DNA of 64,000 nucleotides from positions 1 through 64,000 of the forward strand of contig NZ_FMXB01000006.1 in assembly GCF_900103415.1 (NCBI RefSeq). The letters run 5' to 3'. The notes under the pieces were generated by a model that had not been told where the DNA came from, did no database searches, and saw only the letters and a list, made by a program, of their open reading frames with translations. The position numbers and the translations under genes were made by a program. Positions 26,201 through 36,495 of this stretch are shown piece by piece; within the stretch, counting starts at the first letter, position 1, and each line of letters starts with the position of its first letter. This stretch comes from Methanobrevibacter millerae (lineage in GTDB: Archaea > Methanobacteriota > Methanobacteria > Methanobacteriales > Methanobacteriaceae).

Positions 26201-29200
26201 AACGGTTAAAGTCCACTCAACAAATTCTAAGTAATTAGGGTTAGTATTGTTAACACTCTTAATAACTGATAAATCAGCTGATTTTGGAACATTAATGGCT
26301 TCAGAAGCGTTATTGTTAGCTAAATCATAATCGAATTCATTAGCAGTAACGTTAGCTGCATTAATTAATAAACCAGTCTTATTAACTAAAGTAATTATCT
26401 TTAATGTTTCAGATTTACCGCTTGCCAGACCGCCAACAGACCAAATGCCGTTTGAATAACTACCAACAGACGCATTATGGGACACATAAACCAATGATTC
26501 AGGCAATGCATCACTTACATTAACGTCATTAGCCATATCCGGACCGTTATTAACAACAGTTAATGTCCACTCCACACAATCTAAATAATTAGGAACATTA
26601 TTGTTAACGGCCTTATTAATTGACAAATCAGCCGCATCAGGAACATTAATAGTTTCAGATGCATTGTTGTTTGCATAGTCCGGATCAAATTCCCTTGCCA
26701 TAGTTGATACCTTATTGGCAATTGAACCTGTCTTATTGACTAATGTAGTGATTTCAAATGTTCTTGATTCACCTACAATCAATGATGAGATTATCCAGCT
26801 GCCGTCAATATAATTTCCGGTTGTTGATTTTAAAACCAGACCTGCAGGCAACATCTCATTTAATACAATGCCGTTTGCAACGTCCGGACCATTATTAATA
26901 ACAGTTACAGTCCATTTTACGATTTCACCATAATTAGGACTGGTATTGTTAACCGTCTTAGTCACTTCCAGATCAGCTGCCTTTGGAACGGTAATTGAAG
27001 CGTCATCCACATTGTTTATCTCATTAATGTCGAATTCGTTTGCGTTAACGACTGCAACATTCCTTATAGTGCCTGTTTTATTTACTTTGGAAATAATAGT
27101 CAGAGTTTCTGTGTGAACGCTTGCTAAAGTGCCGATATTCCAGACCCCATCAGCGTAACTGCCAACAGAAGCATTGGAAGATATATAAATAAGGCCTTTT
27201 GGCAACACATCACTGACATTAACGCCGGTTGCAGCGTCAGGACCATTATTAACAAGAGTTAATGTCCAGAGCACATAATCGCCGTAATTAGTTGCCGTTA
27301 CGTTAACTGCCTTATCAATTGATAAATCAGCTGCCTTTGGAACATCAATGGCTTTAGAAGCATTATTGTTGCTTAAATCGCAATCCACTTCATCACTTGT
27401 TACATTAGCTACGTTAATTAATGAACCGGTTTTATTAACTGAAGTAATGATTTCAAATGACTTGGATTCGCCTGCATTCAATGATTTGATAACAAATTTG
27501 CCATCGGCATAATCGCCAGAGACTGACTTGACAATCAAACCTGAAGGCAATACATCGCTTAAAACAACATTATTTGCCTTATCCGGACCGTTATTGCTGA
27601 CAATTAATGTCCACTTAATTAGATCCATGTAATTTGGAGCAGTATTGTTGACAAGCTTAATGACTGATAAATCAACCGTATCAGGAACATTAATGGCTTT
27701 AGAAGCGTTATTGTTGCTTAAATCACGATCGAATTCATTTCCAGTAACATTAGCTGTGTTAATTAATGAACCAGTTTTATTCACCAAAGTAATTATTTTT
27801 AAGGTTGCGGATTTGCCGCTTGCTAAACTGCCAATGTACCATTTGCCGTTTGAATAATCACCTGAAACTGATTTAATAACCAAACCGGAAGGCAATACGT
27901 CACTTACAGTAACTTCCGTTGCGGTATCAGGACCGTTATTAACAACAGTTAATGTCCACCAGATTTCGTCAAGATAATTAGGAGCAGTATTGTTAACGTC
28001 CTTGTTAATTGACAAATCGGCTGCTTTTGCTACATTAACCGTTTTGGAAGCGTTGTTGTTTGAAGGATTATGGTCGTATTCACGTCCGTAGACTGAAACG
28101 GAATTGGTAATTGAACCTGTCTTATTAACCAATGTGGTGATTTCAAAGCTTCTTGATTCACCTGAAGTTAATGATGAGATAGTCCATTTGCCGTTCATAT
28201 AGTTTCCATTTGTTGATTTTAAAACCAAGCCGGCAGGCAATAAATCATTTAAAACAATGTCATTTGCCATGTCCGGACCGTTATTCTTAACCGTTACTGT
28301 CCATTTAATGACATCACCGAAATTAGGATTAGTCTTGTTAACGTCCTTAGTTACTTCCAGATCAGCCGCATTCGGAACGGTGATTGAAGCATCGTCCCTA
28401 TTGTTTGATTCATCGATATCCACTTCATTTCCCTTAACGCCGGCGATATTTTTAATATTGCCGGTTTTATTGACTTTTGTAACGATATTTAATGTTGCTG
28501 TTTCGCCGCTTGCCAAATCACCGATATTCCAGAGACCATTAGCATAACTGCCAATAGAAGCACTGGATGAGCGATAAATTAAGCCTTGTGGCAAAACATC
28601 ACTGACATTAACGCCAGTTGCAGCATCAGGACCATTATTAACAATCGTTAATGTCCATGAAATCAGATTGGCGAAATGAGGAGTGGTATCGTTAACCGTT
28701 TTAGTTATGGATAAGTCACTTGCCTTTGCGGCATTGATAGTGGCGTCATCCACATTATTTGACTTATCAACATCGTATTCATTACCAAACACACTTGCAA
28801 CATTTTTAAAGCTGCCGGTTTTATTTACTTTTGAAACAATAATTAATCTGGCGGATTTTCCACTATCTAAATTGCCGACATTCCAAACTCCGTTGGAATA
28901 GCTTCCTACAGACGGAACGGATGACTGATAAACTAATCCTTCAGGCAAAATATCGCTGACATTAACGCCGGTTGCAGCGTCAGGACCGTTATTCTTAACT
29001 GTTATCGTCCATCTCACCACATCTCCATAATTTGGAGCGGTATTGTCTACATCCTTTGAAACTGACAGGTCTGTAGCTTTTGCAACATTAACTGATTCAT
29101 CATCCCTATTGTTTGATTCATCAATGTCATATTCATTGCCGGAAACAGAAGCAACATTTTCGATAGTGCCAGTTTTGGCAACTTTAGAAATGATATTTAA

Positions 29201-32200
29201 TGTTGCTCTCTGGCCGCTTGCCAAATCACGGATATTCCAGATACCATTAGCATAACTGCCAACGGATGATGTGTATGACTGGTAAATCAAGTCTTCAGGC
29301 AAAACATCATTGACATTAACGCCGGTTGCAGCGTCAGGACCCTTATTAACAACAGTTAATGTCCACATTATCACATCCCCATAATTAGGAGCAGACTCGT
29401 TAACTGCCTTGTTAATTGATAAATCGGCTGCTTTTGCTACATCAATAACTTTAGAAGCGTTGTTATTTGCCGGACTAGGATCGTATTCTCGTCCGTGTGC
29501 TGAAATCTGATTTGTTATAGTTCCGGTCTTATTAACTAATGTTGTGATTTCAAAGCTTCTTGATTCGCCGACAATTAATGATGCGATTACCCAACTACCG
29601 TCCACATAATTTCCGGTTGTTGATTTTAAAACCAAACCGGCAGGCAATACGTCATATAAAACAATACCGTTTGCAGCGTCAGGACCATTATTCTTAACCG
29701 TTACGGTCCAAGTTACGACATCTCCGTAATTAGGAGCTGTATTGTTAACGTCCTTGATTACTTCCAAATCGGCCGCATTCGGAACGGTGATTGAAGCATC
29801 GTCCCTGTTATTTGATTTGTCGATGTCGTATTCGTTTGAGCTTACGCTTGCAACATTTTTGATAGTGCCTGTTTTGGCAACTTTTGAAATGATATTCAAG
29901 GTTGCTGTCTGACCGCTTGCCAAATTACTGATAGTCCAAACCCCGTTAGCATAACTGCCAACGGATGGAGTTGAGAACTGATAAATCAAGCCTTCAGGCA
30001 AAACATCACTGACATTAACGCCAGTTGCAGCGTCTGGACCCTTATTAACAACAGTTAATGTCCAGACTACAGAATCACCATAATTAGGAGCAGATACGTT
30101 AACGACCTTTGAAATAGCTAAATCCACAGCATTTTCAATATTAATGGCTTTTGATACATTATTATTTGCCATATTGTAATCATATTCATTACCCTTGACA
30201 CCAGCAGTGTTAATTACATCATCAGTCGTATTAACCAATGTAACGATTTCCAAATTAACTGACTGGCCAGCATTTAAAGTTCCTATTGTCCACATACCGT
30301 TACTGTAATCACCAGTTGTGCTTTTTACTATCAAGCCGGAAGGAATGACATCATTTACCACAACTCCGGTTGCAGCATCCGGCCCGTTATTTTTAACCGT
30401 CAATATCCACCTGATATAATCCCCATAATTAGGATTAGTGTTATTTACGCTTTTGGAGATTTCCAAATCAGCTGCATCAGCAACAGTGATTGAAGCATCA
30501 TCCATGTTATTGCTTTCATCAATATCATATTCATCACCTTTAACGCTTGCAGTATTTTTGATTGTGCCTGTTTTAGCAACTTTTGAAATGATATTTAAAG
30601 TTACTGAGTCTCCATTGGTTAAGTAACCGATAGCCCACACTCCATTGGAATAAGTGCCAACGGAAGCTGAATAGGACTGGTAAACTAAACCATCAGGCAG
30701 AATGTCATTAACGTTAACGCCGCTGGCATCATTAGGACCATTATTTTTAACCGTTATTGTCCATTTTACAATAGTTCCATAATTAGGAGCAGTATTATTG
30801 GCTGTTTTAATTATGGATAGGTCACTGGCTTTAGCCACATTAATGGTCTTGGATGCATCATTATTTTCTGGATTAGGATCGTGTTCCCTACCATATGCGG
30901 AAGCCTTATTGGTAATGGAACCTGTCTTATTAACCAACGTAGTGATTTCAAAGATTCTTGATTCACCTACGGTTAATGATGCGATAGTCCATTTACCGTT
31001 CATATAGTTTCCGGTTGTTGATTTTAAAACCAGGCCTTCAGGCAAAATGTCAGTTAAAACAATGTCATTTGCCATGTCCGGACCGTTATTTTTAACGGTT
31101 ACAGTCCATTTTATTTCATCTCCAAGATTAGGATTGGCATTGTTAACGTCCTTAGTTACTTCCAAATCAGCCGCATCACGAACATTTATTGCTGCTTCGT
31201 CCCGGTTATTGCTTTCATCAATATCATGTTCAACTGCTGAAACGACAGCGACATTCCTGATAGTGCCGGTTTTATCGACTTTCGTAACGACATTTAAAGT
31301 TACCGTTTGTCCACTGGCCAAACCTCCAATATTCCAAATTCCATTGGCGTAACTGCCGATAGATGGAGTGGAAGACTTGTAAATCAGACCTGAAGGCAGA
31401 ACGTCATTGACATTAACGCCGGTAGCATCGCTAGGGCCGTTGTTCCTGACAGTTAATGTCCAGGTAACGGAATCTCCGTAATCAGGATTTGCATTATTTA
31501 CTGTCTTGGATACGACGAGATCAACGGATTTTTCACATGAAACGCCTTTTGAAGCGTTGTTGTTTGCCATATTATAATCATGTTCATTGCCATGAACATT
31601 AGCAGTGTTTACAACAGTGCCGACAGTATTAACCAAGGTAATTATTTCCAGACTGACTGATTGGTCAACGCCTAAACTTCCGATTGTCCATTTTCCATTG
31701 CTGTAATCTCCAGTAGTGCTTTTTACTATCAAGCCGGAAGGAATGACATCATTTACTACAACTCCGGTTGCAGCATCCGGCCCGTTATTTCTAACCGCCA
31801 ATACCCATTTAATGTTCTCACCATAATTAGGATTCGTATTGTTTACGCTTTTGGAGATTTCCAAATCGGCTGCATTTCTCACATTGATTGTAGCGTCAGC
31901 ACGGTTATTGCTTTCATCAATATCCGGTTCATTTCCTGAAACGACAGCGGCATTTTTAATGGTACCGGTTTTACTGACTTTTGTAACAATATTTAACGTT
32001 GCCGTTTGACCGGAAGCCAATCCACCAACAGTCCAAACCCCATTGGCGTAACTGCCGACAGATGGAGTGCAAGACTGATAAGCTAAGCCGTCAGGCAATG
32101 CATCGTTAACATTAACGCCGGTAGCGTCGCTAGGACCGTTGTTCCTGACAGTTAACGTCCAGGTTATAGTATCATCATAATCAGGATTGGCGTTATTAAC

Positions 32201-34867
32201 CGTTTTAGATATTGTCAGATCAACTGAATTTTCACCAGAAATGCTTTTTGACGCATTGTTATTTGCCATATTATAATCATGCTCGTTACCTTTAACGCTG
32301 GCAGTATTTACAACAGTGCCGACAGTATTAACCAAAGTTACGATTTCAAGTGTTTTTGACTGGCCAACGCCTAAAGTTCCAACAGTCCACTCGCCATTGC
32401 TATAATCGCCTGGGGTACTTTGAACAACCAATCCTGAAGGAAGGACATCACTTACAACAACGCCTGATGCGTCGTCAGGACCGTTATTAGTAACTGTCAA
32501 GGTCCATTTGACTTGAGATCCGTAATCCGGATTGGTATTGTTAACGTTTTTTGAAATGGCCAGGTCCGCAGCGTTCGGAACCGTAATCTTGTGTGAATCC
32601 TGATTGTTTGTCATGTCAGTATCCTTTTCGGTTGAAACGACGTTTGCAGTGTTTGTTATTTCACCGGTTTTCGTTACCTGAGTCGTAATCTGAAGGCTTG
32701 CTGATGCGCCACTTGCCAAATCACCGATAGTCCAAACCCCACCGGAATAACTTCCGACAGATGGAGTTGAATACTTTAAGACCAGCCCGTCAGGCAAAAC
32801 ATCCGTAACATTAACGCCGCTTGCGTCGTTAGGCCCGTTATTTTTAACGTTCAATGTCCAAACGACCATATCGTTGTAATTGACATTGGATTTGTCGATT
32901 GTTTTTGTAATTGACAAGTCCACTTTAGGCAATACCGTGAAAGTCGTCTGATTCCTGATTGCCTTGTAATATGTATCTTCAAAGTGGTTTGCGGTTACTA
33001 TGTATTTTCCAGGTTTTAAATCGTTTAATACATCATTTACTTCACCCAAATAGCTTGAGCGTAAGGATCCTGAATAAACTACGGTACCGTCCTCATGAAC
33101 TACCGTCAGGAATACTTCAATATTGTATTCGCGAGAATCCTGATAGATTTTACCGTCATTCGTTGCTCCCAAATGAGGAACCTCGTCATTTACAAATATA
33201 TTAGTATTCGGAGCAGCATTATAGATTGCGTTTGAAACAATTAGATTTCCATAATCCCCTATATTGTTTCCACCAATGATTACAGCACCGAATTCTTCGC
33301 TTTCACCATAATAAATGTCTTTTGCATAAACAGGCAGAGCATATACCCAAGCCTGATTTTCAACCATCGTATTGTTCTTGATATTCAGATAAGTGCTCGT
33401 TTTACTGTAGTAAACTGCACTTCCGTTTCTTGCTACATTATACTTGAACAGGTTGCCTTGCACAGTATCCCAGGAACCGTTGATATAAATAGCTCCTCCC
33501 AATCCGTCATCATTGACTTTTGGATTTGCAATAGCAACGTTTGAGATGAATTTTGATTTAAGGACACTTGTAAAGCTTCCGTTTGAATAGATTGCACCAC
33601 CATTGTGTTCAGCACGATTATTCGAGAAGTCTGATCCGTAAATATTCAGGAAATTTGCTTCAACAAATGCTGCACCGCCGTCAATTGATGCGTAATTGTT
33701 GGTGAAATTTGAATAATAAATTGAAATTTCGGTACCTTCCAGTTTTACTGCACCGCCGTAAGGAGCGGAATTTGAATCAAACTTACAGTTATTAATCATT
33801 AAATGCATTGCAGTTACGTCCATATTGGTTATTGCACCGCCGTAGTCATTTGCAGTGTTTCTGATGAATGTACAGTTATTTATTGAACCTGAACAATGAG
33901 AAGTCAAGGCTCCTCCGAAATCTGCTGAATTGCCTTCAAACAGACAGTTGTCATAAGTAACTCCATCCCTAAGACAGCTTGCACCACCGTGAGACAGTTG
34001 TGTGCCTGTAGCTGAAATTGCCTTATTGTTCAAGAATTTACAGTCCTTAATTAAGGAATCTGCAATAATATTTTTCTTTCCTACCTGCATAGCACCTCCA
34101 AATGTACTTCCACCGGATTTGTCGTAAACCCAATTCGATTCGAATATACAATTAATTATCCGGTTATTATACCCGTAAGCTCCGATGGCTCCAGCGGCGG
34201 TTGTTGCATGATTTCTCGTAAAGTTACAATTTTCAATCAAAAGATTGCGTCCGCGAGACGGGAAATCATCCGAATAATAATCCGTGTAGATTGCACCACC
34301 ACCTGCCGTGGCATAATTGTCTTCAAACAGACAGTTCGATATGGTCACGTTTTCACCATAAATGTAAATCGCTCCACCGTAATGTCCATTACCGTTCTTA
34401 AATACCAGATTCGAAAAGCTTGAGCCAGCTCCGGTTCCTTCAACAACGAAAATGCTTGACAGATTCTTTCCATTAAGTATTCCATTGGATGTTGAAGTGA
34501 AAGTTATCTTTTTATTTACTAAAATTTGAGTTTCTGCACGGTCAGTCGTGAACTCGCCGTTGAGATAAAGCGTGTCTCCGGATTCCAACTCATATAGGAT
34601 ACATGATTGAATATCTGAAAAAGTTCCTCCAGATAACGTTTTACTATTTCCAGCCGAAAGTACGTCTTGTTGTTGAGAATTTCCTAGTTTATCTTCATCA
34701 ATTGCATTAATGCCATAGTTACCGTTGTCAATTGTGTCGATGCCACAATTTCCATTGCTTTCATCCATTTCCATTGCAGGAACAGCATTCACTGCAAATA
34801 GAAGCAATAGAATGAAGCAAAGGGTAACTAAAAAGTTTTTTCTAATAGCTATCTTATTTTTAAACAT
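23288..34867 (-). CDS. Giant adhesin-like surface protein with 27 DUF11 repeats
   Basis: A 3859-residue exported protein. Residues 1-35 are a signal peptide (basic start, LVTLCFILLLLFAVNAVPA). About 60-560 form a right-handed parallel beta-helix with many GGAIY and NNYA-type rungs (FEDNYATAGGGAIYTDYY). About 560-650 is an Ig-like link. Then come 27 DUF11 repeats of about 117 residues, each starting DLxIxKxVN and containing WTLTVxNNGPD. A short acidic linker, one membrane helix (PLGLLIVISLISIAF) and ILKKR end the chain, so it is held in the cell membrane and spans the wall. Many N-x-S/T sites suggest glycosylation. The start at 34867 has AAGGAG upstream; an ATG at 34891 places that site inside the gene. 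Role is inferred: attachment to host, syntrophic partners or protozoa. Confidence 0.93.
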   Translation of the reverse strand: MFKNKIAIRKNFLVTLCFILLLLFAVNAVPAMEMDESNGNCGIDTIDNGNYGINAIDEDKLGNSQQQDVLSAGNSKTLSGGTFSDIQSCILYELESGDTLYLNGEFTTDRAETQILVNKKITFTSTSNGILNGKNLSSIFVVEGTGAGSSFSNLVFKNGNGHYGGAIYIYGENVTISNCLFEDNYATAGGGAIYTDYYSDDFPSRGRNLLIENCNFTRNHATTAAGAIGAYGYNNRIINCIFESNWVYDKSGGSTFGGAMQVGKKNIIADSLIKDCKFLNNKAISATGTQLSHGGASCLRDGVTYDNCLFEGNSADFGGALTSHCSGSINNCTFIRNTANDYGGAITNMDVTAMHLMINNCKFDSNSAPYGGAVKLEGTEISIYYSNFTNNYASIDGGAAFVEANFLNIYGSDFSNNRAEHNGGAIYSNGSFTSVLKSKFISNVAIANPKVNDDGLGGAIYINGSWDTVQGNLFKYNVARNGSAVYYSKTSTYLNIKNNTMVENQAWVYALPVYAKDIYYGESEEFGAVIIGGNNIGDYGNLIVSNAIYNAAPNTNIFVNDEVPHLGATNDGKIYQDSREYNIEVFLTVVHEDGTVVYSGSLRSSYLGEVNDVLNDLKPGKYIVTANHFEDTYYKAIRNQTTFTVLPKVDLSITKTIDKSNVNYNDMVVWTLNVKNNGPNDASGVNVTDVLPDGLVLKYSTPSVGSYSGGVWTIGDLASGASASLQITTQVTKTGEITNTANVVSTEKDTDMTNNQDSHKITVPNAADLAISKNVNNTNPDYGSQVKWTLTVTNNGPDDASGVVVSDVLPSGLVVQSTPGDYSNGEWTVGTLGVGQSKTLEIVTLVNTVGTVVNTASVKGNEHDYNMANNNASKSISGENSVDLTISKTVNNANPDYDDTITWTLTVRNNGPSDATGVNVNDALPDGLAYQSCTPSVGSYANGVWTVGGLASGQTATLNIVTKVSKTGTIKNAAVVSGNEPDIDESNNRADATINVRNAADLEISKSVNNTNPNYGENIKWVLAVRNNGPDAATGVVVNDVIPSGLIVKSTTGDYSNGKWTIGSLGVDQSVSLEIITLVNTVGTVVNTANVHGNEHDYNMANNNASKGVSCEKSVDLVVSKTVNNANPDYGDSVTWTLTVRNNGPSDATGVNVNDVLPSGLIYKSSTPSIGSYANGIWNIGGLASGQTVTLNVVTKVDKTGTIRNVAVVSAVEHDIDESNNRDEAAINVRDAADLEVTKDVNNANPNLGDEIKWTVTVKNNGPDMANDIVLTDILPEGLVLKSTTGNYMNGKWTIASLTVGESRIFEITTLVNKTGSITNKASAYGREHDPNPENNDASKTINVAKASDLSIIKTANNTAPNYGTIVKWTITVKNNGPNDASGVNVNDILPDGLVYQSYSASVGTYSNGVWAIGYLTNGDSVTLNIISKVAKTGTIKNTASVKGDEYDIDESNNMDDASITVADAADLEISKSVNNTNPNYGDYIRWILTVKNNGPDAATGVVVNDVIPSGLIVKSTTGDYSNGMWTIGTLNAGQSVNLEIVTLVNTTDDVINTAGVKGNEYDYNMANNNVSKAINIENAVDLAISKVVNVSAPNYGDSVVWTLTVVNKGPDAATGVNVSDVLPEGLIYQFSTPSVGSYANGVWTISNLASGQTATLNIISKVAKTGTIKNVASVSSNEYDIDKSNNRDDASITVPNAADLEVIKDVNNTAPNYGDVVTWTVTVKNNGPDAANGIVLYDVLPAGLVLKSTTGNYVDGSWVIASLIVGESRSFEITTLVNKTGTITNQISAHGREYDPSPANNNASKVIDVAKAADLSINKAVNESAPNYGDVIMWTLTVVNKGPDAATGVNVNDVLPEDLIYQSYTSSVGSYANGIWNIRDLASGQRATLNIISKVAKTGTIENVASVSGNEYDIDESNNRDDESVNVAKATDLSVSKDVDNTAPNYGDVVRWTITVKNNGPDAATGVNVSDILPEGLVYQSSVPSVGSYSNGVWNVGNLDSGKSARLIIVSKVNKTGSFKNVASVFGNEYDVDKSNNVDDATINAAKASDLSITKTVNDTTPHFANLISWTLTIVNNGPDAATGVNVSDVLPQGLIYRSSSASIGSYANGLWNIGDLASGETATLNIVTKVNKTGNIKNIAGVKGNEVDIDESNNRDDASITVPNAADLEVTKDVNKTNPNFGDVIKWTVTVKNNGPDMANDIVLNDLLPAGLVLKSTNGNYMNGKWTISSLTSGESRSFEITTLVNKTGSITNSVSVYGREYDHNPSNNNASKTVNVAKAADLSINKDVNNTAPNYLDEIWWTLTVVNNGPDTATEVTVSDVLPSGLVIKSVSGDYSNGKWYIGSLASGKSATLKIITLVNKTGSLINTANVTGNEFDRDLSNNNASKAINVPDTVDLSVIKLVNNTAPNYMDLIKWTLIVSNNGPDKANNVVLSDVLPSGLIVKSVSGDYADGKFVIKSLNAGESKSFEIITSVNKTGSLINVANVTSDEVDCDLSNNNASKAIDVPKAADLSIDKAVNVTATNYGDYVLWTLTLVNNGPDAATGVNVSDVLPKGLIYISSNASVGSYADGVWNIGTLASVHTETLTIISKVNKTGTIRNVAVVNANEFDINEINNVDDASITVPKAADLEVTKTVNNTSPNYGEIVKWTVTVINNGPDVANGIVLNEMLPAGLVLKSTTGNYIDGSWIISSLIVGESRTFEITTLVNKTGSIANKVSTMAREFDPDYANNNASETINVPDAADLSINKAVNNNVPNYLDCVEWTLTVVNNGPDMANDVNVSDALPESLVYVSHNASVGSYSNGIWSVGGLASGKSETLKIITLVNKTGLLINAANVTANEFDYDLANNNASEAINVPKSADLSVIKSVNNTNPNYLEFVEWTLTVWNNGPDMANDVNVSDVLPESLVYVSHNASVGSYSDGVWSIGSLASGKSVTLRIITLVNATGSLTNMANVTAKEYDYDSSNNNASEDINVPNAADLSVIKAVNVTAPNFGDVIKWTLIVANIGPDIAHNITLSDVLPSGLVIKSVTGNYSDGKWVIGSLDAGELKSFEIITLVNTTGSLINVANVTGDEFDYDPTNNNASKTIDVPKAADLSVIKAVNNISPNYLDEIEWTLTVMNNGPDNATDVNVSDILPDALAYISHNASLGSYSDGIWSICTLASGESASLRIITKVIETGLINNVANVSGNEYDINKTNNVVNQSVDVALACDLEIIKVVNNSNPHYHDSVLWTLIVNNHGPDAAHNVVVNDLLPEGLIIESEDGNYSNGNWVIGTLNPYSSKLLEIITYINATGVLINDANVSGDEYDYNKSNNNASESVDVPASADLEIIKLVNDSNPKYGEIITWILVVKNKGPDEATDVNVSEVLGEEFELISSTATKGHYINGTWVIGNLDNGEEVTLEIVTKIIKTGNFTNVAIVTGNQHDYNKSNNDANKSIIVDPAVDLEINKKVNATAPNYNDLVKWTVTIRNNGPDKANGIEITDVIPNNLKLISYDASKGYYEDGIWKFCCLEANEVATLEIVTRVVGIGKIENVASANATEYDYNPDNNHDNAIINVAKACDLEIIKSVNDTDINYHDLVEWALIVKNNGPSDATGVVVNDLLPEGLTYVSSKGDGSYSAGGLWNVGSLASGQSKELKIISRADKTGEFNNVAVVKGDQYDYKPSNNKAEKSVNVAPASDLSIIKTSPKTNYNVGDLITFSIVVINNGPDTARNILVSEIMDDSLDFESYSLTAGEYDVENNIWHIDYLKNGEKAILNITARAAKEGSIANRVSVTSDTFDYDSGNNFAEVILNVTDSVVNPSVPDESSTEPSDTKSDACVKVEMKKTGIPLGLLIVISLISIAFSNLNILKKR
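23470..32930 (-). repeat. Array of 27 DUF11-coding repeats, about 350 bp each
   Basis: The DNA repeats with a unit near 350 bp through most of the adhesin gene. Units fall into subtypes. One subtype, marked by NDIVL or NGIVL and SFEITTLVNKTGSI with GREYDPNP, occurs at units 6, 10, 14 and 18, a spacing of exactly four. Units 4-5-6-7 match 8-9-10-11 in order, which points to duplication of four-unit blocks. Units near the C terminus (23-27) are more diverged. Confidence 0.85.
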
Positions 34868-35006
34868 TTTTTGTCTCCTTGTCGAGGACATTGATAACCA
34901 CCATTAATTAACAAAAAGCTATTAATAAGCAATTAACCTTTTTATTTTAACCTAAATCTTGAAAATAATCATCATAATTTAAAATTTATGCTAAATTCGA
35001 TGAATT

Positions 35007-35195
35007 AAAAGCCGACTGTCTATGCAGCCGGCCTACACCTCATAGTTTAGGATAAATACAAGATCATAATTCAACAATTTAGGACAATTTTACCTCTTGA
35101 CAACAATTTTATCAAAACCTCGTAATATTGTACCAAAATAAAAGATAATCTTATAAATCCTCTAAAATCTTGTAATAACGAAGGTATATTTATAG
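35007..35195 (-). promoter_or_regulatory. Upstream region of the adhesin gene: promoter and leader hairpin
   Basis: The gene-free stretch 34868-35331 holds a minus-strand TATA-like CTATAAATATA (35185-35195), predicting a start near 35165, and a hairpin GCCGGCTG-CATAGA-CAGTCGGC (35011-35032) followed by TTTT on the minus strand. The stem keeps a G-U pair only on that strand. If both are real, the adhesin mRNA has a leader of about 300 bases with an attenuator-like stop, or a separate small RNA ends there. The right end must also hold the promoter of the gene at 35332. Confidence 0.4.
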
Positions 35196-35331
35196 TTTTG
35201 CTCTAAACTGATTATAATTTTACATTATCATGAAATATTACTTCTCCTTTAGAATTTCACTCAGTTATATGAAAACTTTAATAAGCGAGTAAAAATATAA
35301 CTAGAAAGTAATTATTGAGGGGAAAGATTTC

Positions 35332-36456
35332 ATGAAAAATAAAGGAATAATAATCGCTCTGATATTTTTATTGCTTTTATCCTGTGTCAGTGAGGTAACA
35401 GCAGCAAAGACCGTGTTTTTAACATCAGATAACATTATAGGTCAAAAAGAGGATGTTGACATGTTGAACTCCATTAAAAATTACATAGAGGGGATGAGCA
35501 ACGGCGATATTAAGGTGATTGTTGACAGCGAATCGCCAAGTCCTGGAGAGGGGACAAGGGCCGGTGAAAGCAGTGCAGATATAAAAGTGGTCCTTGCAGC
35601 GGCCGATCCAGGAAACTTCCTCCTGCTCGCCAAGTATGCCGTCAATACCGACAGGCAGATAATCTTTGTAAACACCGGAGACTTCGATTTGAATAATGCC
35701 GATACGATTAGAAGGGCCTGGGACGACAACTACTCCTCAAAAATATTTGCGGGAATAAATTCCCCAGGCAAATTCCTGAATGATGCAGGCATAGTCTATA
35801 TTCAGCCACTGCAGGAGTACCCGCAAGCAGGACCCAAGGGCTACCTGACAGAATATAACGAGGATGTGAATAAATACATCGCAAAGAAAATAGTTGAAAA
35901 TGTCGGTAATAACGATTCTGATTACTACAATAACGATTTGGTGATTACTCATAAGATGTATCCTGAAAAGATGGCCAAGGCAAGCCATTCATTAATCGAA
36001 AGCAATGACAAAACAATGAACGGAACATACGCTTCATATACGGCTCCACAGATACTGTACATGACAAGCTCCTATCTGAACGGCAATGGCCTCGAGGCCC
36101 CTAAGGATTACGGCCAGCCGACCGATCCGCAAGAATACTCAACATTTGCGAAAAACAGCTATTCCGTTTACGACTACTTCAAGATGGGAGGTATTGTGAA
36201 ATCATTTATGGATGAGAACGGAAGGGCACCGAATTACATCGAATACGACGGTGCCAAAATCGGCTATTACGATTTAGTATACAATTTCGCCAAAATAACG
36301 CAAAATCACAACGATACATCAAATATGGATTTTGCAAGAGAATATCACTTCGACAAGGTTAACGAATCAGTGCTTTTAACCGCATTGCCATATGTTTTAG
36401 CAATAGTCGTTATAATGTTGGCCTGCGTTGTATTTAGAAGAATAAGGCGAAAGTAA
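35332..36456 (+). CDS. Exported protein with pseudomurein-binding repeat and C-terminal anchor
   Basis: A 374-residue wall-associated protein. Residues 1-24 are a signal peptide (IIIALIFLLLLSCVSEVTAA). An N-terminal alpha/beta domain follows (AKTVFLTSDNIIGQ, then IKVVLAAADPGNFLL and QIIFVNTGDFD). Residues about 285-330 (GGIVKSFMDENGRAPNYI through YYDLVYNFAKI) match the pseudomurein-binding repeat PF09373, which binds the Methanobacteriales wall. One membrane helix (LLTALPYVLAIVVIMLACVVF) and FRRIRRK end it, so the C terminus is inside. Function beyond wall binding is unknown. It is divergent from the giant adhesin. Ribosome site GAGGGG. Confidence 0.78.
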   Translation: MKNKGIIIALIFLLLLSCVSEVTAAKTVFLTSDNIIGQKEDVDMLNSIKNYIEGMSNGDIKVIVDSESPSPGEGTRAGESSADIKVVLAAADPGNFLLLAKYAVNTDRQIIFVNTGDFDLNNADTIRRAWDDNYSSKIFAGINSPGKFLNDAGIVYIQPLQEYPQAGPKGYLTEYNEDVNKYIAKKIVENVGNNDSDYYNNDLVITHKMYPEKMAKASHSLIESNDKTMNGTYASYTAPQILYMTSSYLNGNGLEAPKDYGQPTDPQEYSTFAKNSYSVYDYFKMGGIVKSFMDENGRAPNYIEYDGAKIGYYDLVYNFAKITQNHNDTSNMDFAREYHFDKVNESVLLTALPYVLAIVVIMLACVVFRRIRRK

Positions 36457-36495
36457 ATATACAATTACTTACAAATTATACTAAAAGGTGAATTT

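Noticed and set aside
27645-31352. Several plus-strand frames of 60-100 codons inside the adhesin gene
   Set aside because: They recur at the repeat period as mirror frames of DUF11 units and lack ribosome sites.
34868-34891. Longer adhesin start (MSSTRRQK)
   Set aside because: AAGGAGA lies between the two ATG codons and serves the second one.
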